A stretch of DNA of 27,414 bases, taken from positions 1-27,414 of the forward strand of contig JAEUBA010000196.1 of NCBI GenBank assembly GCA_018257865.1. Reading direction: 5' to 3'. Of this stretch, positions 11,000-20,127 are shown piece after piece (within the stretch, counting starts at the first letter, position 1; each line of letters opens with the position of its first letter). Under the pieces are notes generated by a model. It was not told where the DNA came from and did no database searches. It saw only the letters and a program-made list of their open reading frames with translations. Source of the stretch: Stereocaulon alpinum (lineage: Eukaryota > Ascomycota > Lecanoromycetes > Lecanorales > Stereocaulaceae). The position numbers and the translations under genes were made by a program.

Positions 11000-13450
11000 C
11001 TATATCTAGGTTAGGGATTTTAAGGAAGAGTATTAAGTATTTCTTCTCTTACCCTTACCTATTAGCCTTTAACATAAATCTAGGCTATTAGATACTAGTA
11101 ATATTAAGCCTTAAGTATAATTACTAGTTATCCCTTTTTAGTACTTTTATTACTTCCTCTTAGTTCGCTATATTTATTATCTCCTTCTATACTCTATATA
11201 CAGCTACTACGTAGGTCTATCTAAGCGCCTTCGCTAAGGGGTAGATATTCTTCGCCTAATTCGTTATCTTTTCTAATTCTTACCTTACTTCTACTATTAT
11301 ATAGTAGAGGATAAAGTCGCCTCTTACTATCTACCTTACTTTAATAATTAAGTCTACTACTAAGTATACTCTATTTTAAAACGTCCTTACTAGCTAAGAG
11401 CTAGTCGCCCTCCTTAGCTATTCTCTAGCCTTAGCGTCGTTTATCCTTAGTATTAGCTACTTCGCCTTTACGCTAGCTACTACGACTAGGGGGGGGGGAG
11501 GGGAAGGGGAATCTATTCCTATCCTCTATTTTAGTAAGGCTTATAACCCTCTACTAGCTACGCTAGCCTAGCTCTATAATAGTATTATAGGTATACTCCT
11601 TACTTAGAGTACCTAGATTTCTTCCTTTATTTCCTTAATCTAGATATCTTTAAGCTTACGTTCTTTAGTTAACTTCTATATATAGTTAAAGACTATCCCT
11701 AATACGACCTATATTAGCTATAGTCCTTAGACTATTATCTACTTTATCTCCTTATAACTTATCCCCTTTATAGCCTTAATTATAGTAACTATAAGCTCTT
11801 TTAGTACCTCTATTCCCTTCTTTACTAGTTTCTCCTTCTTTTTACCTATCTTCTCCTTTATCGTCGCGTTAGAACGCGTTAGTAGGGCGCGTTCTCCTTC
11901 TCTATCTCCTCTTCCTCTACCTCCTCTACCGTCTCCTACCGCCTAGTCTCTCCTCTTATCTTATTAGGTACTTATAACGGGGCGGTCCCTATTACCTAAA
12001 GTAGCTTTTACTACGCTTATTCGCTCGTTCGTATCCGCTATCGTTATATAAGAAGGATACTACTTAGTATTAATATACCTAGCTACCCTAGTTCCGGATA
12101 GGATAAGTACTTACCTATAAAAAAACTAAACTAACGCCTAGTAGGGGTAGAAATAGGGGCGGAGACTTAGAGGGAGGTAAGGGTAAGATAAGCGGTAGAG
12201 GTAGGATAGATAGTAACTAAGGTAGCTATACTTATTAGCTAAACTATACTAAGTATATAAAGCTAAATAACTCTTACCTTTCTAAGCCTAAAGGGCTACG
12301 CGAACTTCTAGGCTAGTAGTAGCTAAAAAAAATAGCGAGGGCGAAGGAGGTAGGTATAGTATTAGGTTCGTAGGGGTACCCCCCCTATAAATACCTACTA
12401 TACTTACGTTAGCAGCTACCCTTACTTAGAGGAATATACTTAGTATCTAAGATCTAAGTAACCGCCTATATATAGTATAAGTAAGCGCGAACTATAAATA
12501 ACTTAGTATAATTCCTTATACTCTCCCTCTCTTATAAGATATAGAATATATACTAAGAGGGGTAGAGCCCTAACTTAGTAGTAGTAGTAAGAGCGGAGTA
12601 GGCGGAGGAGGTTAAGGTATAAATAGCCTTATAAAAGGAGGCGGCTAGGAGATTAAAGAGGAGGCGATAGTAGGTATAGTAGGCGGGGAGGATAATATAG
12701 GGAGGTATATAGGGGTAGTTATTATACCTCTTATTAACTAAACTTTATAGTCTTCCTTACTTATTAAGCGATTATATATAAGTAGCTAGTAAAAAACGAC
12801 TATTTACTATATAGTAGTATAGAGTACTAGGTACTAATACTATTATACTCGTTAGTATACTTCTTCTATAGTTATATAAGTACCTCGTATTAAGGAGGAA
12901 GTAGTAGGCTTAGACTATATTAGGGGATTCGTAAGATCGCTATATTAGTCTATAATATATAGTTAAGTCTTAAGATTACTATACTAGCTTCGAATACCTT
13001 AGTAAGTAAGCTATCTTACTATTATAAGAATATTAAGCTACTAGGGTAGTACTACTAGTAATAATATATATAGACTCGTAAGTACTAAGGATAAATACTT
13101 ACTTATAGTATTATAGTTAGTATTACTTACTAGGAAAGGAAGAAGAAGAGACGAATTACTATAATATTCGGCTAGCGCGTAACGTAGTACTGCGTTTACT
13201 ACCTTAGAAGTAAAGTAATTCGCGAAACGCGTTACTACTCCGTAATACGCTGCTACTTTATACTAAGTTATAATAACTATATTAATAGAGTCGTAAGCTC
13301 TATAAGTATTAAGCCTATAAGTAGTAATATTACTACTACTAGGATTAACCTATATTAAGGCTTAGAGACTAAACCTCCTAAGGGGGAGGATAGTTATAGA
13401 GCGGAAAGCGAATATTAGTACTAAGCCTAATATACTTAGTAAGTTTCTAA
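11000..13450 (-). pseudogene. LINE ORF1 (Gag-like, RIP-degraded)
   Basis: Tad1-clade ORF1 encodes an RNA-binding Gag-like protein. On the minus strand, about 11190-11380 reads KVR-IVRGDFILYYI, then ELEKIT, AKNIYPLAKAL and TYVVAVYRV. This resembles the conserved SGDxxLxT...EELxxxxDWxxxL...xxTYGVxVHGV block of fungal Tad1 ORF1. The region upstream on the minus strand (about 11820-12700) has purine/pyrimidine-biased low-complexity stretches consistent with charged N-terminal sequence. I could not place zinc knuckles confidently because RIP removes Cys codons. The start codon is unidentifiable. Confidence 0.55.
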
Positions 13451-13559
13451 TATACTAGGCGAAGTTCTTAGTACGCTTAGTAAGCAGGCTTAGTAGGGGA
13501 CTTTAAGAATTATATATACCTTAAATTCCTTCTTACTTCCTTAGTTATTAGCTCTACTA

Positions 13560-13980
13560 GTAATCTATAAATTATACTTATACTTACCTATCTATTAAAC
13601 CTATAATAGTGTTTACGTACCTAGTAGCTACGTAGCTCTATACTAAAAGAGGACTTACTACCTTATATTAGGATAATTATTAAGTAATTAAGATAATCTA
13701 AGTTATAATTAGTATAATTAGGGAGTAATTAATATAATTAATATATCTTAGTAGATATTCCCCTTTATTTTTCCTAATAATGTAAGAGAACACCCTTATT
13801 AGTATATATAGATACTAGAATAGGCGTATAAATCAATTAATCAATTCCCCTTTATTATATATATAGGTATATCTCCTATCTAGATAGATCTCCTTATATT
13901 TAACTATAGATATTTAATAAGAAGGATCTCTTCTACTAAAGCTAGTCTATCCCTAAGCCTACTTAGCTATATCCTTAACA
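13560..13980 (+). repeat. probable 3' LTR of the gypsy element (partial, with a small insertion)
   Basis: Long, A/T-rich RIP-mutated non-coding DNA lies between the LINE 5' end and the abrupt return to normal composition at about 13981. It ends ...atccttaaca, i.e. in CA as an LTR should. Its partner LTR would lie outside the window, so the call rests on position, end sequence and composition only. Confidence 0.35.
13770..13843 (+). mobile_element. 74-bp 5'-truncated LINE-2 tail with 13-bp target duplication
   Basis: The 13 bases attcccctttatt occur exactly at 13757-13769 and 13844-13856. The 74 bp between them match the last part of the LINE-2 3' tail seen at 1-122 and 26636-26757 and end in an AATCAATTAATC tail. 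This is an extremely 5'-truncated retrotransposition product, in the + orientation. Confidence 0.8.
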
Positions 13981-14956
13981 CTCCTCTCTACGAGCTCTAA
14001 ACCCAGACGAGTAACTATCCACCTAGTGGACGTGTGAGTCGTAATATATTATAGGTCTAGGAACTTGTGTTTAAGTATTGGGTAATATCCGGGCGGCTCC
14101 AGGGCCCCGCGTTTCAGGGGCTTCCGGGGTAGTCTCAAATTTTCTTTGTTGCTGACGAGCCAACAACAACGATCCTTAGCTGCAGGGCATGGTCCTGGCA
14201 GGGCTATCAATATTGATCGTTGCATCAAAAGCTCTGAAATTGAATCACTCTTACCCATCAGGTTCTACTAAGTAACATCCGCAACATGAGGTCATTGATA
14301 GTCCTACAAATTTACAACGCTCTACCAGATTGCTCAATATACGCAGCATCAGAAAGCGCCTAACAAGCTCTGTAACCTCGTCTTAAGAAATCAATAAATT
14401 CATCTCAACAAACAAAAAGGTAGCATTAGTGTTTTCGACGCTGTGACTTTGGAGAGGATGGTCAATATGAGCAGCCGTAAGTACAGCTTTACATTAGCAC
14501 TCCAATAGTCGATTCAAAGAACTGAGAGTCGACCACTTGCTCCCGAACGACTACAGCGAGTCCCTTATTCCTCAATTGCTGCTCGCTGCCCTATGTGTCT
14601 CGAGTCAATGATGTCTTACCATTCCATCGCCTTACGTACGACTCCTCTACCTTGAAAGACCGCTGCTGGTCAAGTTACAACGTAACCCAATATGCCCAAG
14701 TTGATTGATCTTGTCCCACCTCAGGTGGCGCATTGGACGCATGAACATTGTCTACAACGCATGGGATTCGGTCAGTCAGAGCATTTAAAGGCTCGGGTAT
14801 GGCATGGTAATATACGCTGGGTTTTGAACTAACACAACCCAGGCGGCTGAACAGTCAGGGCACTGGCCTTGAGGACAGCCTGGATAATCCTTGAAAGTCT
14901 GACAGAAATTTATCGTTGGCGGAGGTCCTGAACGCTGATGAGGTGCAGACGGCTGG
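13981..14956. other. unmutated intergenic DNA, no gene supported
   Basis: CA/TG frequency is normal here, so this DNA was never, or only lightly, RIPed. The longest open frame (14049-14258, minus, 69 codons) resembles nothing I know and has no start-site support. A 7-bp hairpin ctgggtt/aacccag occurs at 14819-14842. A perfect-looking donor (gtaagt) at about 14480 is not followed by an intron of workable length. It could contain gene relics, but I see no coding signal. Confidence 0.5.
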
Positions 14957-15110
14957 GTTAATGTGGCCGCCGCAAGGGCCCTGTACGGTGTGCCGCAATG
15001 GGGATAGTCACATCAAATATTTTCAACTTTAATTTTGAACTTTTATTTCTAAAACCTACCCTACCACATTTGCAATTATCAATAATCCAGCAACTACACC
15101 ACCACCAGCG
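14957..15110 (+). repeat. inverted-repeat arm A, left, unmutated
   Basis: About 155 bp that pair with 16075-16229 in inverse orientation. The most conserved core is atcaaatattttcaactttaat and the downstream ttgaacttttatttctaaaa. Nearly all differences are CA or TG here against TA in the right arm, so this arm is the ancestral version. The outer end is near gggttaatgtggccgcc. Confidence 0.75.
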
Positions 15111-15402
15111 ATCTAATCATCTACAGCGCCTATAATATAGCTTATCTAATAGTACTCTATCGAATTCCTGCCTCTTATCCTTATAGCGCTGCGCACAATT
15201 GACCTAGACTCTTATTGATATTCTTTAAAATTTACAAAAGTCTTGACTTGCAGGTAGCGAAGTAGTATATGTTAAAGAGTAGTATAGAATACGCCTGCTT
15301 TTCTGATAATAGAATTATCTAACCAATTGACTAATCCTTCCTATATAGTATTACTCTATATAGTCTCTAGCTACTTAGGTATTTCTAATACGGCTAGGCT
15401 AA

Positions 15403-15975
15403 TACCGCCGCTACTAAGTCTACTACTATTAACTATAGGCCCTCCGTAACCTATATTTCTATATATACTTAATAGCGGTATAGATTACTAAGTACTTACT
15501 ACGTAGTACTTAGCTATATCTTAACTACTAACTGAGGCGCTAGTAACGTATAAGGACCTCTATAGTAATACGTATATATATACTTATTAGTATATATTAT
15601 AGGCGGGCCTTACCTACCGCTAGTTAAGGTAGAGACTATACGATAGCGGGGTAGATTACTAAGTACTCGCTAGGTAGTACTTTAACTAAGGCGCTAGTAA
15701 TATATAAGGACCTCTATAGTAATACGTATATATATACTTATTAGTATATATTATAGGCGGGCCTTTCCTACCGCTAGCTAGGGCGGAGACCTAGACTATA
15801 TAATAGCGGGGTGGAATCGCAACCCGCCTAGCTACTCGCAGACGTAGGATAGTATATAGAAGGAGGGCGGGAGGCTAGTAGGAGATTATCTTATCTATAG
15901 AGAGTAGTTAGCGCAGTCTACTATATATTATTAGTAGAGATAATATAAGTATTTCACCTATTTCCGGCGGCGATA
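15403..15975. mobile_element. core element X, copy 1 (in element A)
   Basis: Homologous to 16424-16835. Both copies begin taccg(ccg)ctactaag and end (c/a)(a/g)gcggcgata, giving short inverted termini of the type TAYCGCCGCTRCTAA, and both may sit in a TA target. Shared interior blocks include ctactactattaa, ataggccctccgtaac and ggtagttagcgcagtcta. Copy 1 contains an extra tandem duplication (15481-15811). It is non-coding. It could be a MITE nested in each larger element, or a core the two larger elements share by descent. Confidence 0.55.
15481..15811 (+). repeat. tandem duplication, two units of about 165 bp
   Basis: The unit runs from tagattactaagtact to (g/t)a(t/a)agcgggg: 15481-15651 and 15652-15811. 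It includes the shared stretch aatacgtatatatatactta. Core copy 2 (16424-16835) has only one unit, so the duplication arose in copy 1. Confidence 0.75.
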
Positions 15976-16074
15976 TATACGGTGGCGGGAGATAACGGCG
16001 TATAATTCTAATTACTAGTAATAGTTTATTACGTATAGAAATAAGTATTTGAGTTACGTAATAGATAGTTAATA

Positions 16075-16229
16075 GCCGGTAGTAGTATAGTTACTAGATT
16101 AATAAGAATTACTAATACGGTGGATTAGGTTTTTAGAAATAAAAGTTTAAAATTAAAGTTAAAAATATTTGATATAACTATTTACCTATTACGGTATACC
16201 GTACCCTACTACGGCAGCGTATTTTAACT
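16075..16229 (-). repeat. inverted-repeat arm A, right, RIP-mutated
   Basis: The reverse complement aligns with 14957-15110. Differences are mostly C-to-T or G-to-A at CA/TG. Its outer end, tacggcagcgtattttaac, doubles as the outer end of arm B-left, so elements A and B abut or overlap here by about 20 bp. Confidence 0.75.
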
Positions 16230-16423
16230 ATTCTATTAAAATTCCGTATATCTTCAACTAATATCCCTACTAACTTTTTTGAATTTTTAAAAGTTTAACT
16301 ATACTACCTATAGGCCTTAGTATACCTATACTGCGGGCGTAATAATTAGTTAACTATAGTTCTTACTACTCCTATCTATTTAGAACGTCCTAGATTGTTA
16401 CCGCTGGCTATACTATTAGCCTA

Positions 16424-16835
16424 TTACCGCTACTAAGGCTACTACTATTAAATATAGGCCCTCCGTAACTAATATATCTATTTAGTATCCTATCTACTAA
16501 TTAATAGCGGTTACTACGCAGTACTAAGGCGCTACTGATATATAAGGATCTCTATAGGAATACGTATATATATACTAATAGGCGTAAAGGCGGGCTTTCC
16601 CCTAGGCGGCCCTCCTCTACCCCTAGGTAGGGCGGAGGCCTAACTATATAATAGTAGGGTTAAGACACAGCCCGCCTAGCCACTTATAGGTATAGAATAG
16701 TATATAGAAGTAGGGCGGAAGGCTTATAGGACGTTAGGATTACTATAGGAGGTAGTTAGCGCAGTCTATAATTTATTTAAGTAGAGATACTAGATCACTA
16801 AGTATACGTATATTAATAGTTTAGCAGCGGCGATA
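16424..16835. mobile_element. core element X, copy 2 (in element B)
   Basis: This is the shorter copy of the core described at 15403-15975, without the tandem duplication. It is placed in the loop of element B between cctat and ttacag. RIP-mutated with few residual CA (e.g. cacagccc near 16665). Confidence 0.55.
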
Positions 16836-16844
16836 TTACAGCTA

Positions 16845-17030
16845 GTAGTAACGATCTAGGACGTTCTAAATATATAGGAGTAGCAAGAACTATATTTAAC
16901 TAATTATTACGCCCGTAGTATAAGTATACTGAGGCCTGTAGGCAGTGTAGTTGAATTTAAAAAAGTAGGTGGGGGTGTCAGTCGAAGATGTGCGGAGTTT
17001 TGATGGAATGGTTAATATGCGCTGCCGTAC
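16845..17030 (-). repeat. inverted-repeat arm B, right, outer part unmutated
   Basis: From about 16929 outward it keeps its CA/TG dinucleotides (gcagtgtagttg, ggtgtcagtcgaagatg) where the left arm at 16209-16300 has TA. The inner part is more mutated. It contains the last codons and TAA of the third-frame SGNH segment. Confidence 0.75.
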
Positions 17031-18300
17031 CTGCTTGTAGCCGCGGTGACCCAAGGGTCGGGTTTAGGCCAAGTAGGGAATCTGTCAAAGATCTGGTCCA
17101 CCATTGCGTCAAGTCCCGGCCGTCGTGTGTGGAAAATCCTGAACCACCCGAGTATTTCGGATTTGATAGAATCATCCTGAACGTCTCCAATGGACATCAA
17201 TAGGTCGATGATTCGGGTGGGGTCCTGGGATAGCGTGTCCATCTTGAGGGGGCCCAGCCTGGATCGTGGCTTGAAATTGAGAGGCATTACCGTTCGGGTC
17301 AAGTCTGGCCGCGAGCATCCCATCTAACCCTGCAGTCCTACCATTTCCCGCTGTGTGTGGTTGAAAAAACCAGGTGTTGGGGTTGTCCGGGTCAGGCTCT
17401 GTCACCCCTTCTTCGCAGAATCGGTGGCCCTCAAAACGCGCATTGTAGTCGACATATTCTACGCCTTCATTTCTGAGCACAATGTCTTGAACCTTAGTGT
17501 TCATGTCGGAAGTCAGTAGATTGAGTTGTGTGCGCAAATCCTGCGTAAGGTTCATTGGAGATGTTTGCATTCTCGTTTTCGCCGATACCCCAGTAATGAT
17601 AACGGTCCCAATAACTGAAGGTCGCCTCGTTACTTTGTATTGTCCTGTTGTTGAGAAATTCAGCGTAGCCGGTAACAAAGAGCTTGAAGCCGTCGCCTGC
17701 AGTCTCTCTGCCTTTAGCAAGAGTAGTCTTGATTACCGCATCGAGCGAAAGTCTCCACTTGTTACTTTCGAGAGGCTTACGCGAAGAATCGATCATTTCT
17801 TGACAAACTCCATCCGTCCAGTAGAATTGCAAGATGCATCGCAGAACGAGATGCAAAAAATCGAGATCATCACCTCCGGCGGTCAAAGTGGCAATTTGTG
17901 GAACACCAAACACGGATCTTGCACCGTATTCCTGATCGACTTCGGGGACGTCCAAGAACTGATGATCCAAAATATCCTGAGTTGTAGCGCCCGAGCATGC
18001 GCAATTCCACATTTGGCGATCGGGCCTTGTCCCGGGCATTCTGTGGTCGACGTTCATCAGAAGTGGATAGGCATCACTACAACGTACGCATCTATTCCAA
18101 GCCAAAAGATCGCCAGCACCGACCACGGTCGCATACGAATCTCCGGAAGCAGTCCATTGTATAATCCCGAACCATTCATGTGATGCCGAGGAGGCATTCT
18201 GGACTAAAGGTGTGATCTCGCGGCTAGAAAGCCGACTAACTTTGGACTCATTGACAGCAAGGCCGGTTGCTAGACCGACGAAGAGGAGGGTCGAGAGCAT
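17012..18300 (-). pseudogene. secreted SGNH/GDSL-type hydrolase, broken by two frameshifts
   Basis: Encodes a fungal extracellular esterase/lipase-like protein. From ATG at 18300 the product starts with a signal peptide (residues 1-16, MLSTLLFVGLATGLAV). It then has block I SGDSY (nucleophile Ser55), block II CSGATT (about 102-107) and block III GGDDLDF (142-148; Asp where GxND has Asn). At about 17560-17610 the homology moves to a second frame (LTQDLRTQLNLLTSDMN, EYVDYNARFEGHRFCEEG, DNPNTWFF). At about 17250-17345 it moves to a third (GWFRIFHTRRPGLDAMVDQ, about 17088-17155), which carries the block V His but with Thr in place of the usual Pro. No GT-AG intron of normal length repairs the first shift, and only a 37-nt one would fix the second. 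The breaks are indels, not RIP. The end lies in the arm of element B. Confidence 0.75.
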
Positions 18301-19455
18301 GGTACTGTAGTAGATGAAATGATCTGTATTGGAAGCGGTGGTACTTTCGTGAATGAGAGCTAGGCTGTGACGGACTGCTTTGGTAGATTATTTCTATATT
18401 TCTGAATGGAAGGACGCCAGACATTACGTTATATATTAAAGACCATAAAGGATTACAGGAGATGCAGTGTTCACATCCAGATCTACCGACATGAAACCGG
18501 AGACGTTGGTGGATTCAGCGGCGTTGCAAGATTACAATCCTATCCCACATGGCGCTTTGAACAAGGTGTACACGGAGTGGGGGATAGATGTGCCATCGAA
18601 GGGTTATGTCATATTTACTATAAAATAAGAGAAGGAAACTTAGATCGACGGCCTTTGAACAAGTCGGTTAAGATGAGGGGAAAAAAGACACAAAGTTTGA
18701 CTCGTTATGCCTCTGGTGATCTGAACGGGCGAGGAACTTCAAGAGCTTCCTACTGGCATGTACCAATTTATATTCAAGCCTTTCCATCCTGCACAACAAG
18801 TCTCATGTGGTTGGTCTCGCCCCATGCACATGAACGCTATGAGAAAGACGCCGTCTTACGTAGAAAGTGGCGCAGACGGTAAAAGTTGAGGTAAACTGGA
18901 GATTCAGGAGCGTTGGGAAAAGTGCCGACAAAGCATTCGATGACCCGTAGCACTCTTTTGTTGAGTTTTCATTTGAAGGATTGCCTATGAAGTGTCTAAT
19001 TGTTCTTCGATTACTGCGCCTCAAGCGCTATGCGTTTCGAGTCTCGGTTGTTTGGTTGTTTGGTTGCTTCATGGGCCTCAGCGCCAATATTTCTGACAGA
19101 TTAGGGCGGCTCCACAGAGCCCAAGCCCCCGGATGGCACCTATGACTCCGAGACGGCTGCTGCCTGGATAGGTGCCTTAGTGCCTTGGCGATCATCCAAC
19201 AATTACCCTACCCAAGCTACCGTAGCATCTCGCTCCTGGCAAGCTACATCTATCAATCTTGTCGCGAGAGACTCCTCAGCCGTTTTTCATTGCTACGAAA
19301 GTCGTTCTGAGAAGCAGAGAATCAAGACATTCCTAAAGCCTAGTATTTCCTCCCACCAGACAATCTTTATCTCAAAGCCTCAATCTGTCAGACTTTATCT
19401 TGAAATCGCATTTTGAACACTGAAGCCATATCTAATCACTCCTTAGCTCTGCAGA
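18301..19455. other. intergenic region between SGNH and tetraspan genes
   Basis: Normal dinucleotide composition. It should contain the SGNH promoter (just above 18300, read on minus) and the tetraspan promoter and leader (below 19456). A 158-codon open frame at 18406-18882 (+) has no recognisable domain, membrane segment or signal peptide and an unusual basic, Arg-rich composition, so I do not treat it as a gene. Nothing else was identified. Confidence 0.4.
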
Positions 19456-20127
19456 ATGCCGGTCAGAAACGTTGCCGGCATCCTCTTCCAAATTACTCTA
19501 TCAAGCCTTGTGATAACTATGATGGTTGTTACAGGCTTGATTGCAGCAATATTCAGTGGAAAGACCAAACTGCAAGGGCCATTACTAAGGTGCGTCCTGA
19601 TACGCTATTAGCTACATCGATCTACCAAAGCGGTAAATGACAATGCTGTATAGTGCTTGGCTAGTGGGAGAACTCTTCGGAGCAGCCGTCCTGATCCTGA
19701 CCTGCATCGAGTGCATCCTGTATTTCCATCGTCCTTACAATCTTCAACCATTCGGCTACTTCGTCTTTCAGTGCACCAAGCTCGTGCTATGGACGGCAGT
19801 CGTGCTGGTCGTCTTTGGATCTTCATTCAACGCCCCAGAACCGGAAGAGAAATCTTTGCTACGAGGGTCCACGGTGGTCCTCACCATTGTACTGTGAGCT
19901 GCTATCACTTGTTTAGTTCCCGATGAGCAATTACTTCAAAGCAATGCTAACTTGCGTGATATAGCGTTCTTTTCGTCGCAAATTGCGTTCATGCGTTCTT
20001 TGTCTATCAAGACCACGTCGCGGAAAATAGTGGCGAGGCCACTAGCCATATCAACAATAGCGAGGCCGCTAATGACCATCTGCACGAACCCGATGAGACC
20101 CGTCCGCTGCTTCAAGTTCGTACTTAG
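19456..20127 (+). CDS. four-helix integral membrane protein (MARVEL-like topology), three exons
   Basis: The model has exons 19456-19589, 19654-19893 and 19965-20127, giving 178 residues. Intron 1 (64 nt) has GTGCGT...TATAG. Intron 2 (71 nt) has GTGAGC, a perfect CTAAC branch site at 19947-19951 and ATATAG. Without splicing the frame stops after each donor; with it the frame runs through all four helices. Helices lie at about 9-33 (after MPVRNVAG), 47-69 (GELFGAAVLILTCIECILYF), 78-100 (FGYFVFQCTKLVLWTAVVLV) and 118-139 (VVLTIVLVLFVANCVHAFF). An acidic hydrophilic tail of about 39 residues follows (HEPDETRPLL). The four-helix layout with short loops resembles MARVEL-type fungal membrane proteins, but I cannot name the family or the role. 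A decayed paralogue lies 0.7 kb downstream. Confidence 0.75.
19590..19653 (+). other. intron 1 of the tetraspan gene
   Basis: Donor GTGCGT, acceptor TATAG, likely branch region AAATGAC (about 19635-19641). Phase 2 junction creating Ser45. Confidence 0.75.
19894..19964 (+). other. intron 2 of the tetraspan gene
   Basis: Donor GTGAGC, branch CTAAC (19947-19951, 13 nt before the acceptor), acceptor ATATAG. Phase 2 junction creating Leu125 in the fourth helix. Confidence 0.85.

Larger units (their letters stand above)
6501..13550 (-). mobile_element. near full-length Tad1-like LINE (copy C), RIP-degraded
   Basis: The 3' end is at about 6501 (AATTAATT/AATC tail read on the minus strand) and the 5' end lies somewhere at 13450-13600. 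I could not find a convincing target duplication, so that edge is approximate. The coding order on the minus strand is ORF1 (Gag-like) at high coordinates, then ORF2 with endonuclease, reverse transcriptase and C-terminal region, then a 3' UTR (about 6507-6950) shared with copy B. At about 7 kb it has the expected size of a complete Tad1-clade element. It interrupts the 3' region of the gypsy element. Confidence 0.75.
125..13980 (+). mobile_element. RIP-degraded Ty3/gypsy chromovirus, interrupted by nested insertions
   Basis: Reading + through RIP stops gives the standard chromovirus order: gag with zinc knuckle (about 125-1100), protease (about 1130-1260), reverse transcriptase (about 1650-2420), then, after a LINE insertion, RNase H (from 4079), integrase (about 4950-5600) and chromodomain (about 6130-6260). 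A second, larger LINE follows at about 6501, and the probable 3' LTR ends near 13980. The 5' LTR is not in the window. The outer 3' boundary rests on the return of normal dinucleotide composition and a CA-type terminus, so it is less certain than the coding part. Confidence 0.75.
14957..16229. mobile_element. MITE-like element A with about 155-bp terminal inverted repeats
   Basis: Arms at 14957-15110 and 16075-16229 enclose about 960 bp without coding capacity. Mutation increases inward: the left arm is clean, 15120-15340 is partly mutated and the rest is saturated. The interior contains core X1 (15403-15975). The superfamily cannot be assigned because no transposase is present and the target duplication is unclear. 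Confidence 0.6.
16209..17030. mobile_element. MITE-like element B with about 190-bp terminal inverted repeats
   Basis: Left arm 16209-16403 and right arm 16845-17030 pair along their whole length except for a 10-12 base gap near 16275. A fully identical block of over 20 bases includes gggcgtaataattagtta. The interior is core X2. There is no coding capacity. The arms are unrelated to those of element A except at the terminal tacggcagcg...attaac motif. The right arm overlaps the 3' end of the SGNH hydrolase pseudogene. Confidence 0.7.

Noticed and set aside
14049..14258. 69-codon minus-strand open frame
   Set aside because: No recognisable similarity, no supporting start or splice context.
14819..14842. 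ctgggtt/aacccag hairpin
   Set aside because: A 7-bp stem with a 10-base loop, no following T-run or conserved context; too weak to call.
17494..17620. Intron joining the first two frames of the SGNH gene
   Set aside because: All nearby GT donors are phase 1 and the AG acceptors tested either keep the first frame or give the wrong phase; a frameshift is simpler.
17497..18183. 228-codon plus-strand open frame
   Set aside because: It is antisense to the SGNH hydrolase, whose minus-strand product has a signal peptide and family motifs.
18406..18882. 158-codon plus-strand open frame
   Set aside because: No domain, signal or membrane segment, Arg-rich shuffled-looking composition, and overlaps the likely SGNH promoter.
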